Source of the DNA: Bacillota bacterium | GTDB lineage: Bacteria > Bacillota > Clostridia > Peptostreptococcales > Anaerovoracaceae | Length of the DNA: 24,944 bases | Assembly (NCBI GenBank): GCA_029219125.1 | Contig: JAQXSU010000210.1 | Coordinates: 1 to 24,944, forward strand | Reading direction: 5' to 3' | In this document: positions 14,987 to 22,299 of the stretch, piece by piece | Layout of the letters: each line of letters starts with the position of its first letter | Numbering within the stretch: the first letter of the stretch is position 1 | Notes under the pieces: model-generated | Seen by the model: the letters and a program-made list of their open reading frames with translations, nothing else | The model's database searches: none | Told to the model about the DNA's origin: nothing | Made by a program: the position numbers and the translations under genes

Positions 14987-16310
14987 GGATTTTACCATCG
15001 TAAACCGTGCCGGAAACATAGAGTATGCATATGTGTATAACCCGGATTTTTTCGGTTTTGTGCCGGAGGATGCCGTCGGCAAGAACTTCTGTCAGATTTA
15101 TACGAATCTCAGCCAGGAAACCAGCACCTGCATGCGGGCCATCCACAAGGGGGAAGTAATACACAACCATGAGCAGATTCTGGAACGGCAGGATGGGATG
15201 ATTGTCAGAGAATATGAAGACGTGTATGTGGTGAAAAGAGGCGACCAGAGCATTGCGGCCATCGAACTGGCCAACTATGATGAATCGGTGGATCTGCTCC
15301 GAACCATGGAAGTCAGCCGGCCGGGAGACGAGGATGAAACGCTGAGCCTGGATTCTCTGGTGGGAAGCTCCCCGGAAATGACCGACCTGAAACGCAAGAT
15401 TTCCAAAGTTGCTGATGTGGATTCCGCCATACTGCTGATGGGCGAGACCGGTACGGGGAAGGAACTGACGGCCCGGGTCATTCATGCACTCAGCAATCGC
15501 AGAGAAGCACCGTTCATTTATGTGAACTGCAGTGCTTTGCCGGAAAATCTGCTGGAGGGGCTTCTGTTCGGCATTAAGAAGGGAAGCTTCACCGATGCAG
15601 AGGAAAAAGACGGACTGTTTAAAATGGCGGATAAAGGGACGCTCTTTCTGGATGAAATGGATTCCATGCCTCTCAGAATTCAGGCTAAACTGCTGAAAGC
15701 CATCGAGGAAAAATCCATAAGGCCTCTGGGAAGCAAAGAGGTGATCTATATCGATGTGCGCATCATTGCAGCCTCCAGCAGCAATGCAAAAAAAATTCTG
15801 GAAAGCAAAAAGATTCGTTCGGACCTCTTTTTCCGACTTTCTGTCATTCAGTTTCAATTGCCAAAGCTGAAGAACCGGGGCAGTGATGTGCTGCAGATTG
15901 CAGATTACTACATAGAGCGTATGAATGAAAAACAGCACCGAAAAGTGAAGGGGTTCTCTGCAGATGCCCGGAAGCTGCTGCTGAAACATGACTGGCCGGG
16001 AAATGTCCGGGAACTGAAAAACATCGTGGAGGGATTCTTCGCCATCCGTAAAAAGGATATCATCGAGGAAAGCGATGTAAACGAGTACATCAAGATGGGA
16101 GAAAACATCCTGCAGCCTGCGTCAAAGAAGTCGGACGATACATTTCAGAAATTTGCAGGCAGCGGCCTGACGCTGAAGGACTACCTGCAGGCAGAAGAAA
16201 CCCGCCTGATTGAGGGTGCACTGCAGCGCGCAGGCGGCAGCATTGTAAAGGCTGCCGGAGAACTGAAGATCTCGCCGTCACTGCTGCGATACAAACTGAA
16301 GGATAAATAA
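14964..16310 (+). CDS. sigma54-dependent transcriptional activator, PAS-AAA+-Fis HTH, second of a pair with variant GAFTGA loop
   Basis: A 448-residue paralogue of the preceding activator. A PAS-like domain (about 8-110) is followed by the AAA+ domain with Walker A GETGTGKE at 160-167, Walker B LFLDEMD around D230, the loop GSFTDA at 207-212 and RSDLFFRL. The C-terminal helix-turn-helix contains GGSIVKAAGELKISPSLLRY. The contact loop differs from GAFTGA at two positions, including Gly to Asp at the fifth, so its ability to engage sigma54 alone is in doubt. ATG at 14964 lies behind CAGGAGG inside the last codons of the first activator gene, giving a 23 bp overlap and probable coupled translation at matched levels. 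A perfect-stem terminator follows. The ligand is not predictable. Confidence 0.92.
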   Translation: MKLKKEFKDFTIVNRAGNIEYAYVYNPDFFGFVPEDAVGKNFCQIYTNLSQETSTCMRAIHKGEVIHNHEQILERQDGMIVREYEDVYVVKRGDQSIAAIELANYDESVDLLRTMEVSRPGDEDETLSLDSLVGSSPEMTDLKRKISKVADVDSAILLMGETGTGKELTARVIHALSNRREAPFIYVNCSALPENLLEGLLFGIKKGSFTDAEEKDGLFKMADKGTLFLDEMDSMPLRIQAKLLKAIEEKSIRPLGSKEVIYIDVRIIAASSSNAKKILESKKIRSDLFFRLSVIQFQLPKLKNRGSDVLQIADYYIERMNEKQHRKVKGFSADARKLLLKHDWPGNVRELKNIVEGFFAIRKKDIIEESDVNEYIKMGENILQPASKKSDDTFQKFAGSGLTLKDYLQAEETRLIEGALQRAGGSIVKAAGELKISPSLLRYKLKDK

Positions 16311-16316
16311 AAAATT

Positions 16317-16353
16317 TGAGAGTAAAGGAAATTTCCTTTACTCTCATTTTTTT
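16317..16353. terminator. bidirectional terminator after the activator pair; also a candidate activator site
   Basis: A perfect 30 bp palindrome (16317-16346) followed by seven T on the plus strand; on the minus strand it is followed by AAATTTTTTA. It ends the activator operon and can also stop leftward tetR transcripts. It contains AGTAAA-N10-TTTACT, centred about 106 bp upstream of the GG of the next sigma54 promoter. Confidence 0.9.
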
Positions 16354-16436
16354 ATACGGGAACCGGATATTTATTGATCATAATGAATTGTTGAATTTTC
16401 AATAATTTCTGAATGCGCCCCATGACAGGGATCGGT

Positions 16437-16452
16437 TGGCACGGTAATTGCT
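16437..16452 (+). promoter_or_regulatory. second sigma54 (-24/-12) promoter, antisense to tetR and facing the APC permease
   Basis: TGGCAC, five bases (GGTAA), TTGCT: a full match to TGGCACRNNNNTTGCW with GG-N10-GC spacing. A start near 16463 would make RNA antisense to the whole tetR gene, with the APC permease as the first same-strand gene about 0.8 kb on. A short hairpin with a GAAA loop (16488-16503) and a 12-codon frame with a GGAGAGG site (16511-16549) lie just downstream but overlap tetR codons. Confidence 0.7.
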
Positions 16453-16482
16453 GTATAATGCTGCATAAAAACAGAAAAGAAT

Positions 16483-17070
16483 TTACTTCCGGAGAAATCC
16501 GGAGAGGAACATGGGCATCATGACAGATGCATACTGGCAGAGAGAATAATTGCCTCCGACGATGCACCAGTCATACATAAGGCCCCGCTCGTACATGGCA
16601 TAGGCCCGGGTGATGTCATTGATGGAAAGATCCTCGCGGAACACGCCGTTTTCTTTCCCCTCTGCGGCGATCTGGCGCAGCAGCTTATAATAAGTACGGC
16701 CGGTATCCAGCAGATGTTTCTCTCCCTTCGTGATGAGCTGAGAGGAAAACAGTTGACAGAGCAGATCCACCGATACGGTGTTTTCGATCATGAGAAACAG
16801 CTCCTGGTTCAGGAAGATCAGCTTATCCACCGGACTGAGAGCAGGATCCATGGTTTCGGTCAGTTCCTCATATTTTTCGTCGAACAGGTAGGAAAGAGAA
16901 CTCAGCAGTGCGTCTTTTCCCTCGAAATAGTGATAGAAGGAGCCTCGGGAGGTGCCGGAGGCCTCGACAATTTCGTCGATGGTGGTATCGTCGTAGCCCT
17001 GCTCGTAAAATAGCTTCCAGGCGGCTGAGACGATTTTGCTCTTGGTGTTTCTGGCGTTTTTCTTCTTCAT
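16483..17070 (-). CDS. TetR/AcrR family transcriptional regulator
   Basis: A 195-residue repressor-type protein. The N-terminal helix-turn-helix is at about residues 29-48 (TTIDEIVEASGTSRGSFYHY followed by F), then a helical ligand-binding domain without a recognisable pocket signature. The frame is open upstream to 17175, but a sigma70 promoter at 17135-17163 lies inside that extension, and ATG at 17070 begins the usual Lys-rich start. The nearest ribosome site, AAAGGA, is rather far (13 nt), so translation may be weak. It is divergent from the APC permease, with 195 bp and an inverted repeat between them, so it probably represses itself and perhaps the permease. Its 3' half is faced by an antisense sigma54 promoter. 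Confidence 0.9.
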   Translation of the reverse strand: MKKKNARNTKSKIVSAAWKLFYEQGYDDTTIDEIVEASGTSRGSFYHYFEGKDALLSSLSYLFDEKYEELTETMDPALSPVDKLIFLNQELFLMIENTVSVDLLCQLFSSQLITKGEKHLLDTGRTYYKLLRQIAAEGKENGVFREDLSINDITRAYAMYERGLMYDWCIVGGNYSLCQYASVMMPMFLSGFLRK

Positions 17071-17118
17071 GACGGAATCGAAATCCTTTCTGTTTTCGCA
17101 GGATCCATTGGAAATATA

Positions 17119-17153
17119 CCTGCAGTATATGAAAAGTATAGTATAACTGCAGG
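17119..17153. promoter_or_regulatory. TetR-type operator overlapping the tetR promoter
   Basis: CCTGCAGTATA and TATAACTGCAGG face each other as an imperfect inverted repeat (one inserted A) around the tetR -10 box. The position fits autorepression and control of the divergent permease. Confidence 0.6.
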
Positions 17154-17163
17154 ACATTTTCAA
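17135..17163 (-). promoter_or_regulatory. sigma70 promoter of tetR
   Basis: On the minus strand TTGAAA, a 17 bp spacer and TATACT. The start would be near 17128, giving a leader of about 58 nt. It is embedded in the inverted repeat described as operator. Confidence 0.7.
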
Positions 17164-17265
17164 CGAAAAAACCATGAAGCTGCGGCAAAAAAGTTGTATA
17201 AAAATAATTTTGCAATTATTTTTATTATATTATTTTTCACATGATCTTATAATAGGAGGTAAAAC

Positions 17266-18678
17266 ATGGAAAAGAAAAAGACTTCCATCGATCGAGTGAT
17301 GGAAACGAGTATCGGCCTGAAGCGGACCATGAGCACAAGCTCAGCCATTATGGTCGGCGTAGGCGGAACCATTGGTACCGGTCTGTTTTTAAGCTCCGGT
17401 GACGTTATTTCTACTGCGGGTCCCGGCGGTGCTATCGTAATGTACCTGATCGGCGGTCTGATCATTTACCTGATGACCAGCTGCCTGGGCGAACTGGCAG
17501 CAGCTATGCCGGTTGCAGGCTCTCTGCAGGCATATTCCACAGAGTTCATCAGCCCGGCTATGGGATTTACCATCGGATGGGTTAACTGGTCCGGCGGTGC
17601 AATTACCATTACGGCACAAATTGTTGCATCAGCAATTATCATGAAGGATATTCTTCCGGGCACTCCGACCTGGCTGTGGATTGTTGTCTTCGCAGTCGTT
17701 CTGTTCGGTGTGAACATCCTGGACGCCAAGGTATTCGGCCAGGTATCCTTCTGGGTATCCAGTCTGAAGGTACTGATGATCGTAGCATTCGTTATCGTTG
17801 GTGTAGCGGTTCTGTTCGGTGCAGGAGAAGGCGAGGCCATCGGCCTGTCCAACTATACGGACCACGGCGGACTGTTCCCGACGGGACTGGCCGGCATGGG
17901 TGCAGTATTCCTGTCCTCTTTCTATGCATATGCAGGAACGGAAGTTGTCGCTTCCACCGCAGGTGAGCTGAAGGATGTCAAGAAGATTCCTAGAATGATC
18001 AACCTGACTATCGCCATTCTGGTTGGCGCCACTGTAATTTCCATCGCCATCGTGGCAGCAATCCTGCCTTGGGAAGAAGCTTCCCTGCAGGGCTCCCCGT
18101 TCGTATACGCATTCAGACATGCAGGTCTGAACAGTGCAGCACTGATTGTAAACATCATTGTACTGTCTTCCGCACTGACTTCCGGAAATTACTTCACCTA
18201 TGCATGCGCAAGATATCTGTGGTCCATGGCCAAGTTTAACCAGGCACCGAAGATCTGCGCCAAGACCAGCAAGAAGGGTGTTCCAGTCATTGCACTGTGC
18301 ATTTCTATGGCATTCGCACTGATCGGTATTCTGTCCGAATTCTTTGCTGCAGATACCGTTTATCTGGTAATTATCTGGTACATCGGCGGCGCAAACATTT
18401 TCATGTATTCTGTAATCTGTATCTGCCAGTATCGCTTCCGTAAGAGATATATTGCAGAAGGCGGCAAGGTAGAAGATCTGCCGTACAGAGTACCTGCCTA
18501 TCCGCTGGTTCCGATTGCAGGTGTGGTTGCCTTCGGTATCATGCTGATTGTAACCATCATGGATCCGGGCGAAAGAGTCGCTATGGCATTCTGTGCAGTC
18601 TGCTATATCGTTACCTATGTGATTGCACACTTATATACCAAGAAGCATGATGTCAAAGCTGCAAATCTGGACCTGTAA
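17266..18678 (+). CDS. APC superfamily amino acid permease (AAT-like)
   Basis: A 470-residue, twelve-helix secondary transporter. The N-terminal SIGLKRTMSTSSAIMVGVGG followed by TIGTGLFLSSG holds the unwound first helix motif G-IGTGLF of the amino acid-polyamine-organocation superfamily. The sixth-helix region with SSFYAYAGTEVVASTAGELK and the RMINLTIAILV that follows are typical of the AAT branch (arginine/lysine, GABA, aromatic amino acids). The substrate is not certain; the RocB-like gene next to it makes a basic amino acid reasonable. ATG follows TAGGAGGT by 5 nt, a strong site. The upstream DNA is very AT-rich, and I could not choose one promoter with confidence (TTGTAT at 17194 with TATTTT at 17 bp is the best sigma70 candidate). 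A hairpin terminator follows 64 bp past the stop. Confidence 0.92.
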   Translation: MEKKKTSIDRVMETSIGLKRTMSTSSAIMVGVGGTIGTGLFLSSGDVISTAGPGGAIVMYLIGGLIIYLMTSCLGELAAAMPVAGSLQAYSTEFISPAMGFTIGWVNWSGGAITITAQIVASAIIMKDILPGTPTWLWIVVFAVVLFGVNILDAKVFGQVSFWVSSLKVLMIVAFVIVGVAVLFGAGEGEAIGLSNYTDHGGLFPTGLAGMGAVFLSSFYAYAGTEVVASTAGELKDVKKIPRMINLTIAILVGATVISIAIVAAILPWEEASLQGSPFVYAFRHAGLNSAALIVNIIVLSSALTSGNYFTYACARYLWSMAKFNQAPKICAKTSKKGVPVIALCISMAFALIGILSEFFAADTVYLVIIWYIGGANIFMYSVICICQYRFRKRYIAEGGKVEDLPYRVPAYPLVPIAGVVAFGIMLIVTIMDPGERVAMAFCAVCYIVTYVIAHLYTKKHDVKAANLDL

Positions 18679-18742
18679 AAAATAATACTGGTCTGAAAGC
18701 GACAGATAATGTAAAATAAAAAATAATCAGAGCCGTACAAGG

Positions 18743-18779
18743 GACGCCAGATGCCGAAATGGCATCCTGGCGTCTCTTT
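18743..18779 (+). terminator. Rho-independent terminator after the APC permease
   Basis: GACGCCAG-ATGCC pairs with GGCAT-C-CTGGCGTC around a five-base loop, followed by TCTTT. It has a strong stem but a short T run, so some read-through into the RocB-like gene is likely, since no separate promoter is evident between them. Confidence 0.7.
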
Positions 18780-18813
18780 GGGCATCTGAAACTGACAGGA
18801 GGAGATGGGAGCG

Positions 18814-20445
18814 ATGATTGACAAACAGAGATTATATAACCGGATGGTTCGTATGGTAGAGGCACCGAGCATTTCCGGTACGCCGGAAGAAATGACGGCG
18901 GCCCGCAGAATCGAGGAACTGCTGTATGAGATTCCGTATTTTCAGGGACATAAAGACGCGGTGATGCGGGTTCCCGTAAAGAATGATCCGCTGCAGAGAG
19001 AACTGGTGGCGGCATATCTGGAACTGGCACCGGGTTGTCCTGACACCGTGATTCTGACCGGGCACTATGACGTGGTGGATGTGGATGAATTTGGTCCGCT
19101 GAAAGACATTGCCTTCGACGTGGAAAAAATTACGGAACAGATCGGGCAGCTGCATATGGATGATGTAAGCAGAAAAGATCTGGAAAGTGGAGAATGGCTC
19201 TTTGGCCGCGGTACCGCAGATATGAAAATCGGTCACGCCCTGTCGCTGGAGCTGATGCAGCACTACAGCGAGGAAGGCGGCATCCGGGGAAACATCCTGT
19301 ATGTGGCGGTGTGCGGTGAGGAAACCAATTCGGAAGGCATGCTGGAAGCGGTTCCGTTCTTCAACGAATTCGCCGCGCAGCATAATCTCCACTATAAAGT
19401 CATGCTGCTGACAGAATGCTTTATGGTGGATAAGGCGGAAGAAGGCACCATGTACATTCAGTACGGCGGCGCAGGCAAAGTGATGCCCATGTTCTTCTGC
19501 GTCGGTCACATGACCCATGGTGAGGAACCGTTCCTGGGACTGGATGCCAATCTGCTCAATGCAGAAGTCTATAAACGGATGCACCTGAATCCGGACTTCT
19601 GCCAGCAGAACCACGGCGTAACCACAGCACCTCCTGCCGGTCTGAAGCTGCAGGATCTGAAGACCAATTATTCTCTTTCTTCTTCTTTGTATGCAGCATC
19701 CTACTATAATATAGCAACCATCAAGATGCAGCCGGAAGAGACCATGGAAAAGCTGCTGAAACTGGCAGAAGATGCGTTCCGTGCGGTGAACGGGACCATA
19801 GACGAAAAAATAGCCGGCTTTACGGATTTTGCGGGACAGCCGCCTGCAGCATACCGGGCGGAGCCATGCGTGAAGACGTTCCGTGAGATCTATGCGGCAG
19901 CAGCGAAAAATTATGACGGGGATCTGAATGAATACCTGAAGTCCTACGCACAGGAACTGATGGCTGTCAATCCTGAGATGCAGGATGCATGCGTGAAAAT
20001 CGTAAAGCGGCTGTATGAGATGCAGGATGATAAGAATCCGATGATCATCGTCTCCATCATCCCGCCATACTACCCGGATGTGAACATCGATCCGGAGGAT
20101 GCGGACACGAAAAAAATGCTGAAGTCCATCGATGAAGTGATTGCCTATGCAGCGGAAAAGCATGGAGAAAAGCTGGCCATCAGCGAGTATTACGGCATTT
20201 CTGACCTTTGTTATACCTGGCTGGCAGATGGTGTGAACTTCGACGGGCTGTTCGAGAACCTGGTAGGTGTGAACCTGTTCTACAACTTCCCGGGTGAGGA
20301 AATGAAGAAGTTCAAAGTACCGGCACTGGTGCTGGGTGCCTATGGAAAGGATCTTCACAAATATACGGAACGGCTGCATAAGCATTACAACTTCGATGTG
20401 CTGCCGGATCTGTACCTGAAATATATTGACAGTATTCTGAAATAA
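18814..20445 (+). CDS. M20 family metallopeptidase, RocB-like (arginine utilisation type)
   Basis: A 543-residue zinc hydrolase. The metal ligands are His84 and Asp86 in TGHYDVVDVDEFG, Asp136 in FGRGTADMKIGH, and the catalytic GEETNSEG around Glu169/170, all in M20 order. The length (about 540 rather than 400) and the long lid domain match the RocB subfamily, named from the Bacillus arginine-utilisation locus, whose exact reaction is not established. Two ATGs compete: 18805 is only 2 nt from AGGAGG, while 18814 is 11 nt away (9 nt from the extended GGAGGAG), so 18814 is chosen. It is followed 16 bp later by an amidohydrolase gene, so the two form an operon for cleaving amide or peptide substrates. 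Confidence 0.88.
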   Translation: MIDKQRLYNRMVRMVEAPSISGTPEEMTAARRIEELLYEIPYFQGHKDAVMRVPVKNDPLQRELVAAYLELAPGCPDTVILTGHYDVVDVDEFGPLKDIAFDVEKITEQIGQLHMDDVSRKDLESGEWLFGRGTADMKIGHALSLELMQHYSEEGGIRGNILYVAVCGEETNSEGMLEAVPFFNEFAAQHNLHYKVMLLTECFMVDKAEEGTMYIQYGGAGKVMPMFFCVGHMTHGEEPFLGLDANLLNAEVYKRMHLNPDFCQQNHGVTTAPPAGLKLQDLKTNYSLSSSLYAASYYNIATIKMQPEETMEKLLKLAEDAFRAVNGTIDEKIAGFTDFAGQPPAAYRAEPCVKTFREIYAAAAKNYDGDLNEYLKSYAQELMAVNPEMQDACVKIVKRLYEMQDDKNPMIIVSIIPPYYPDVNIDPEDADTKKMLKSIDEVIAYAAEKHGEKLAISEYYGISDLCYTWLADGVNFDGLFENLVGVNLFYNFPGEEMKKFKVPALVLGAYGKDLHKYTERLHKHYNFDVLPDLYLKYIDSILK

Positions 20446-20461
20446 GAAAGGAATTCACAGA

Positions 20462-22105
20462 ATGAAGAAAGTATTTTTCAATGCGAAGGTTTATGTGGAG
20501 AAGGGGGTTTATGTGCAGGCGGTTCTGGCAGAAGACGGTATCATCCGTGCGGTGGGCACCAATGAAGAGGTACTGGCTGCGGCGGATGCGGATGGTCTGC
20601 CTTATGAAAAGGTGGACTGCGGCGGACGAACCATGCTGCCGGGTCTTAATGACTCTCACATGCACCTTCTGATGTTCGGCAGAAGTCTGTATAAGGTGAA
20701 GACGGATGATGTGAAGTCCATCGAAGAACTGGTGCAGCGGTGCCGCGCTTTTATAAAAGAGCATCCGGAACGGGTAAAAAACGGCATGCATTCTGTCGGA
20801 TGGAACCAGGACAACTTCACAGAGGGTGAAAAGCGTATGCTGACGCGTCATGATCTGGACCGCATCAGTACGGAGATTCCTGTGATCATGGAACGCATCT
20901 GCGGCCATATGTTGACGGCCAATACGAAAGCCATTGAAATGCTGGGATTTGACCGGGAGATTCCGGAGATTCCGGGGGGAGAGGTCCGTCTGGAGGAGGA
21001 TGGATTCCCAAGCGGTATCTTTACGGAAAATGCCTGTCACGTGGTGAATGCCCTGATTCCGGGTCCGACCATGGAGGAACGGCAGGATGCCATTCTGGCC
21101 GGCATGGAATATGCCGTGTCCCATGGGCTGACATCTGTCCAGTGTAATGATGTGGGTTATCCGGAATGCAAGGGAGAAGGTGCCTTTGAAACCTACAGCC
21201 AGCTTTATGAGCGGGGAGAGGCTTTGCTCCGGTTCCGCCATCAGACGCTGTTTGACAGCCCGGAGGAATTCGAAGACTATCTGACGAAGGGTGAAGGCAG
21301 CCGAGGCGGCTACGGAGAAGGATCCTGGCTGACCCTGGGGCCGCTGAAGCTGTATATGGACGGCAGCCTGGGAGCCCGGACTGCCATGATGAAAAACGGC
21401 TATGTGGGCGATCCGGACAACCACGGCGTCAGCTGCATCACGCCGGAGGAGATGGACCGGTACTGCAGCGTTGCAAAGAAATACGGCGTGCAGGTGGTGA
21501 CCCATGCCATCGGCGATCTGGCCATTGAGGAAACCATCGATGCCTATGAAAAAGCCTTCGTAGACGGAGAGAACAAGCTGCGGCACAGCGTGATCCATTG
21601 TCAGATCACGGATCAGGAGCTCATAGACCGGATTGCGGAAAAAGACATTCTGGTTCAGGCACAGCCAATCTTTATGGGGTCTGATATGGGTGTGATGCAG
21701 GAAATCATGGAAGAGCCGCTGATTTCCACCAGCCTGAATTTCGGCACCATGCTTCGCCGCGGTGTGCACCTGTCCTACGGAACCGACTGCCCGGTAGAGG
21801 ACTGCAATCCGTTCCTGAACCTGCACCAGGCCATCAACCGGCGTCACCAGAACGGCCAGCCGGAAGGCGGTTTCTATCCGAAGGAATGTGTCGATGTGGA
21901 GACGGCCATTGATGCCTATACCCTGGAAAGCGCCTACTGCGAATTCCAGGAGGATGTAAAGGGAAGAATAAAACCGGGATATTATGCAGACCTGGTAGTA
22001 CTGGATAAAGATATCTTCACCTGCAATCCGCTGGAGATCAAGGACATTCTGCCTGTGCTGACGGTGGTGGGCGGCAAAACCGTATATGAAAGAGAAGAAA
22101 GATAA
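20462..22105 (+). CDS. amidohydrolase family protein, YtcJ-like (Amidohydro_3)
   Basis: A 547-residue metal-dependent hydrolase. The first metal motif H66-x-H68 is in LPGLNDSHMHLLMFG, His348 is in VVTHAIGDLAIEE, a later His is in SVIHCQITD, and the Asp is in SYGTDCPVEDCNP. The family signature DGSLGARTAMM is intact. The amidohydrolase composite domain at both ends (NAKVYVEKGVY and LADLVVLDKDIF-like, here YADLVVLDKDIFT) is present. YtcJ-like enzymes hydrolyse amides or formamides, and most are uncharacterised. ATG follows AGAAAGGA. It sits 16 bp after the RocB-like gene in the same operon. No convincing terminator follows, only an AT-rich stretch. Confidence 0.9.
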   Translation: MKKVFFNAKVYVEKGVYVQAVLAEDGIIRAVGTNEEVLAAADADGLPYEKVDCGGRTMLPGLNDSHMHLLMFGRSLYKVKTDDVKSIEELVQRCRAFIKEHPERVKNGMHSVGWNQDNFTEGEKRMLTRHDLDRISTEIPVIMERICGHMLTANTKAIEMLGFDREIPEIPGGEVRLEEDGFPSGIFTENACHVVNALIPGPTMEERQDAILAGMEYAVSHGLTSVQCNDVGYPECKGEGAFETYSQLYERGEALLRFRHQTLFDSPEEFEDYLTKGEGSRGGYGEGSWLTLGPLKLYMDGSLGARTAMMKNGYVGDPDNHGVSCITPEEMDRYCSVAKKYGVQVVTHAIGDLAIEETIDAYEKAFVDGENKLRHSVIHCQITDQELIDRIAEKDILVQAQPIFMGSDMGVMQEIMEEPLISTSLNFGTMLRRGVHLSYGTDCPVEDCNPFLNLHQAINRRHQNGQPEGGFYPKECVDVETAIDAYTLESAYCEFQEDVKGRIKPGYYADLVVLDKDIFTCNPLEIKDILPVLTVVGGKTVYEREER

Positions 22106-22196
22106 AATTTATTTTTCGTCTTATAATACATATAGACTGTAGTACAGAAATAAAATAGTGTAAATTGCAATGGTTTCGCATAGTATTATTCATTGA

Positions 22197-22214
22197 TATA
22201 CAATAATTTGTATA
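22197..22214. promoter_or_regulatory. operator-like palindrome upstream of putP
   Basis: TATACAATAATTTGTATA has perfect 7 bp arms around four bases, centred about 50 bp upstream of the predicted putP -10 element. Function is inferred from position only. Confidence 0.45.
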
Positions 22215-22248
22215 GAATATGTTCTGTGTTTTATTCTTGTTTAAAGTA

Positions 22249-22257
22249 TGGTAGAAT
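22249..22257 (+). promoter_or_regulatory. candidate extended -10 promoter of putP
   Basis: TGGTAGAAT has the TGn extension and TAGAAT, and would start near 22264, about 36 nt before the ATG. No good -35 is seen, so an activator or the extended -10 alone must support it. Confidence 0.4.
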
Positions 22258-22299
22258 AGCCTCATACTTGTAAAAAACACAGAAAGAGAGAATACAGTT

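Noticed and set aside
16511..16549. 12-codon plus-strand frame with GGAGAGG site after the second sigma54 promoter
   Set aside because: Overlaps tetR codons, which explain the sequence; too short to support without translation data.
17182..17198. GG-N10-GT element before the APC permease resembling a sigma54 site
   Set aside because: Three mismatches including the -12 GC; not reliable beside the two full-consensus sites.
17248..17253. TATAAT just before the APC permease
   Set aside because: A start from it would fall after the ribosome binding site, so it cannot serve this gene.
17629..18630. 333-residue minus-strand open frame opposite the APC permease
   Set aside because: Shadow rich in Cys, His and Asn opposite a clear membrane protein.
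18832..20385. 517-residue minus-strand open frame opposite the RocB-like gene (and a similar one at 20312-21847)
   Set aside because: Antisense shadows of well-supported genes; composition is not protein-like.
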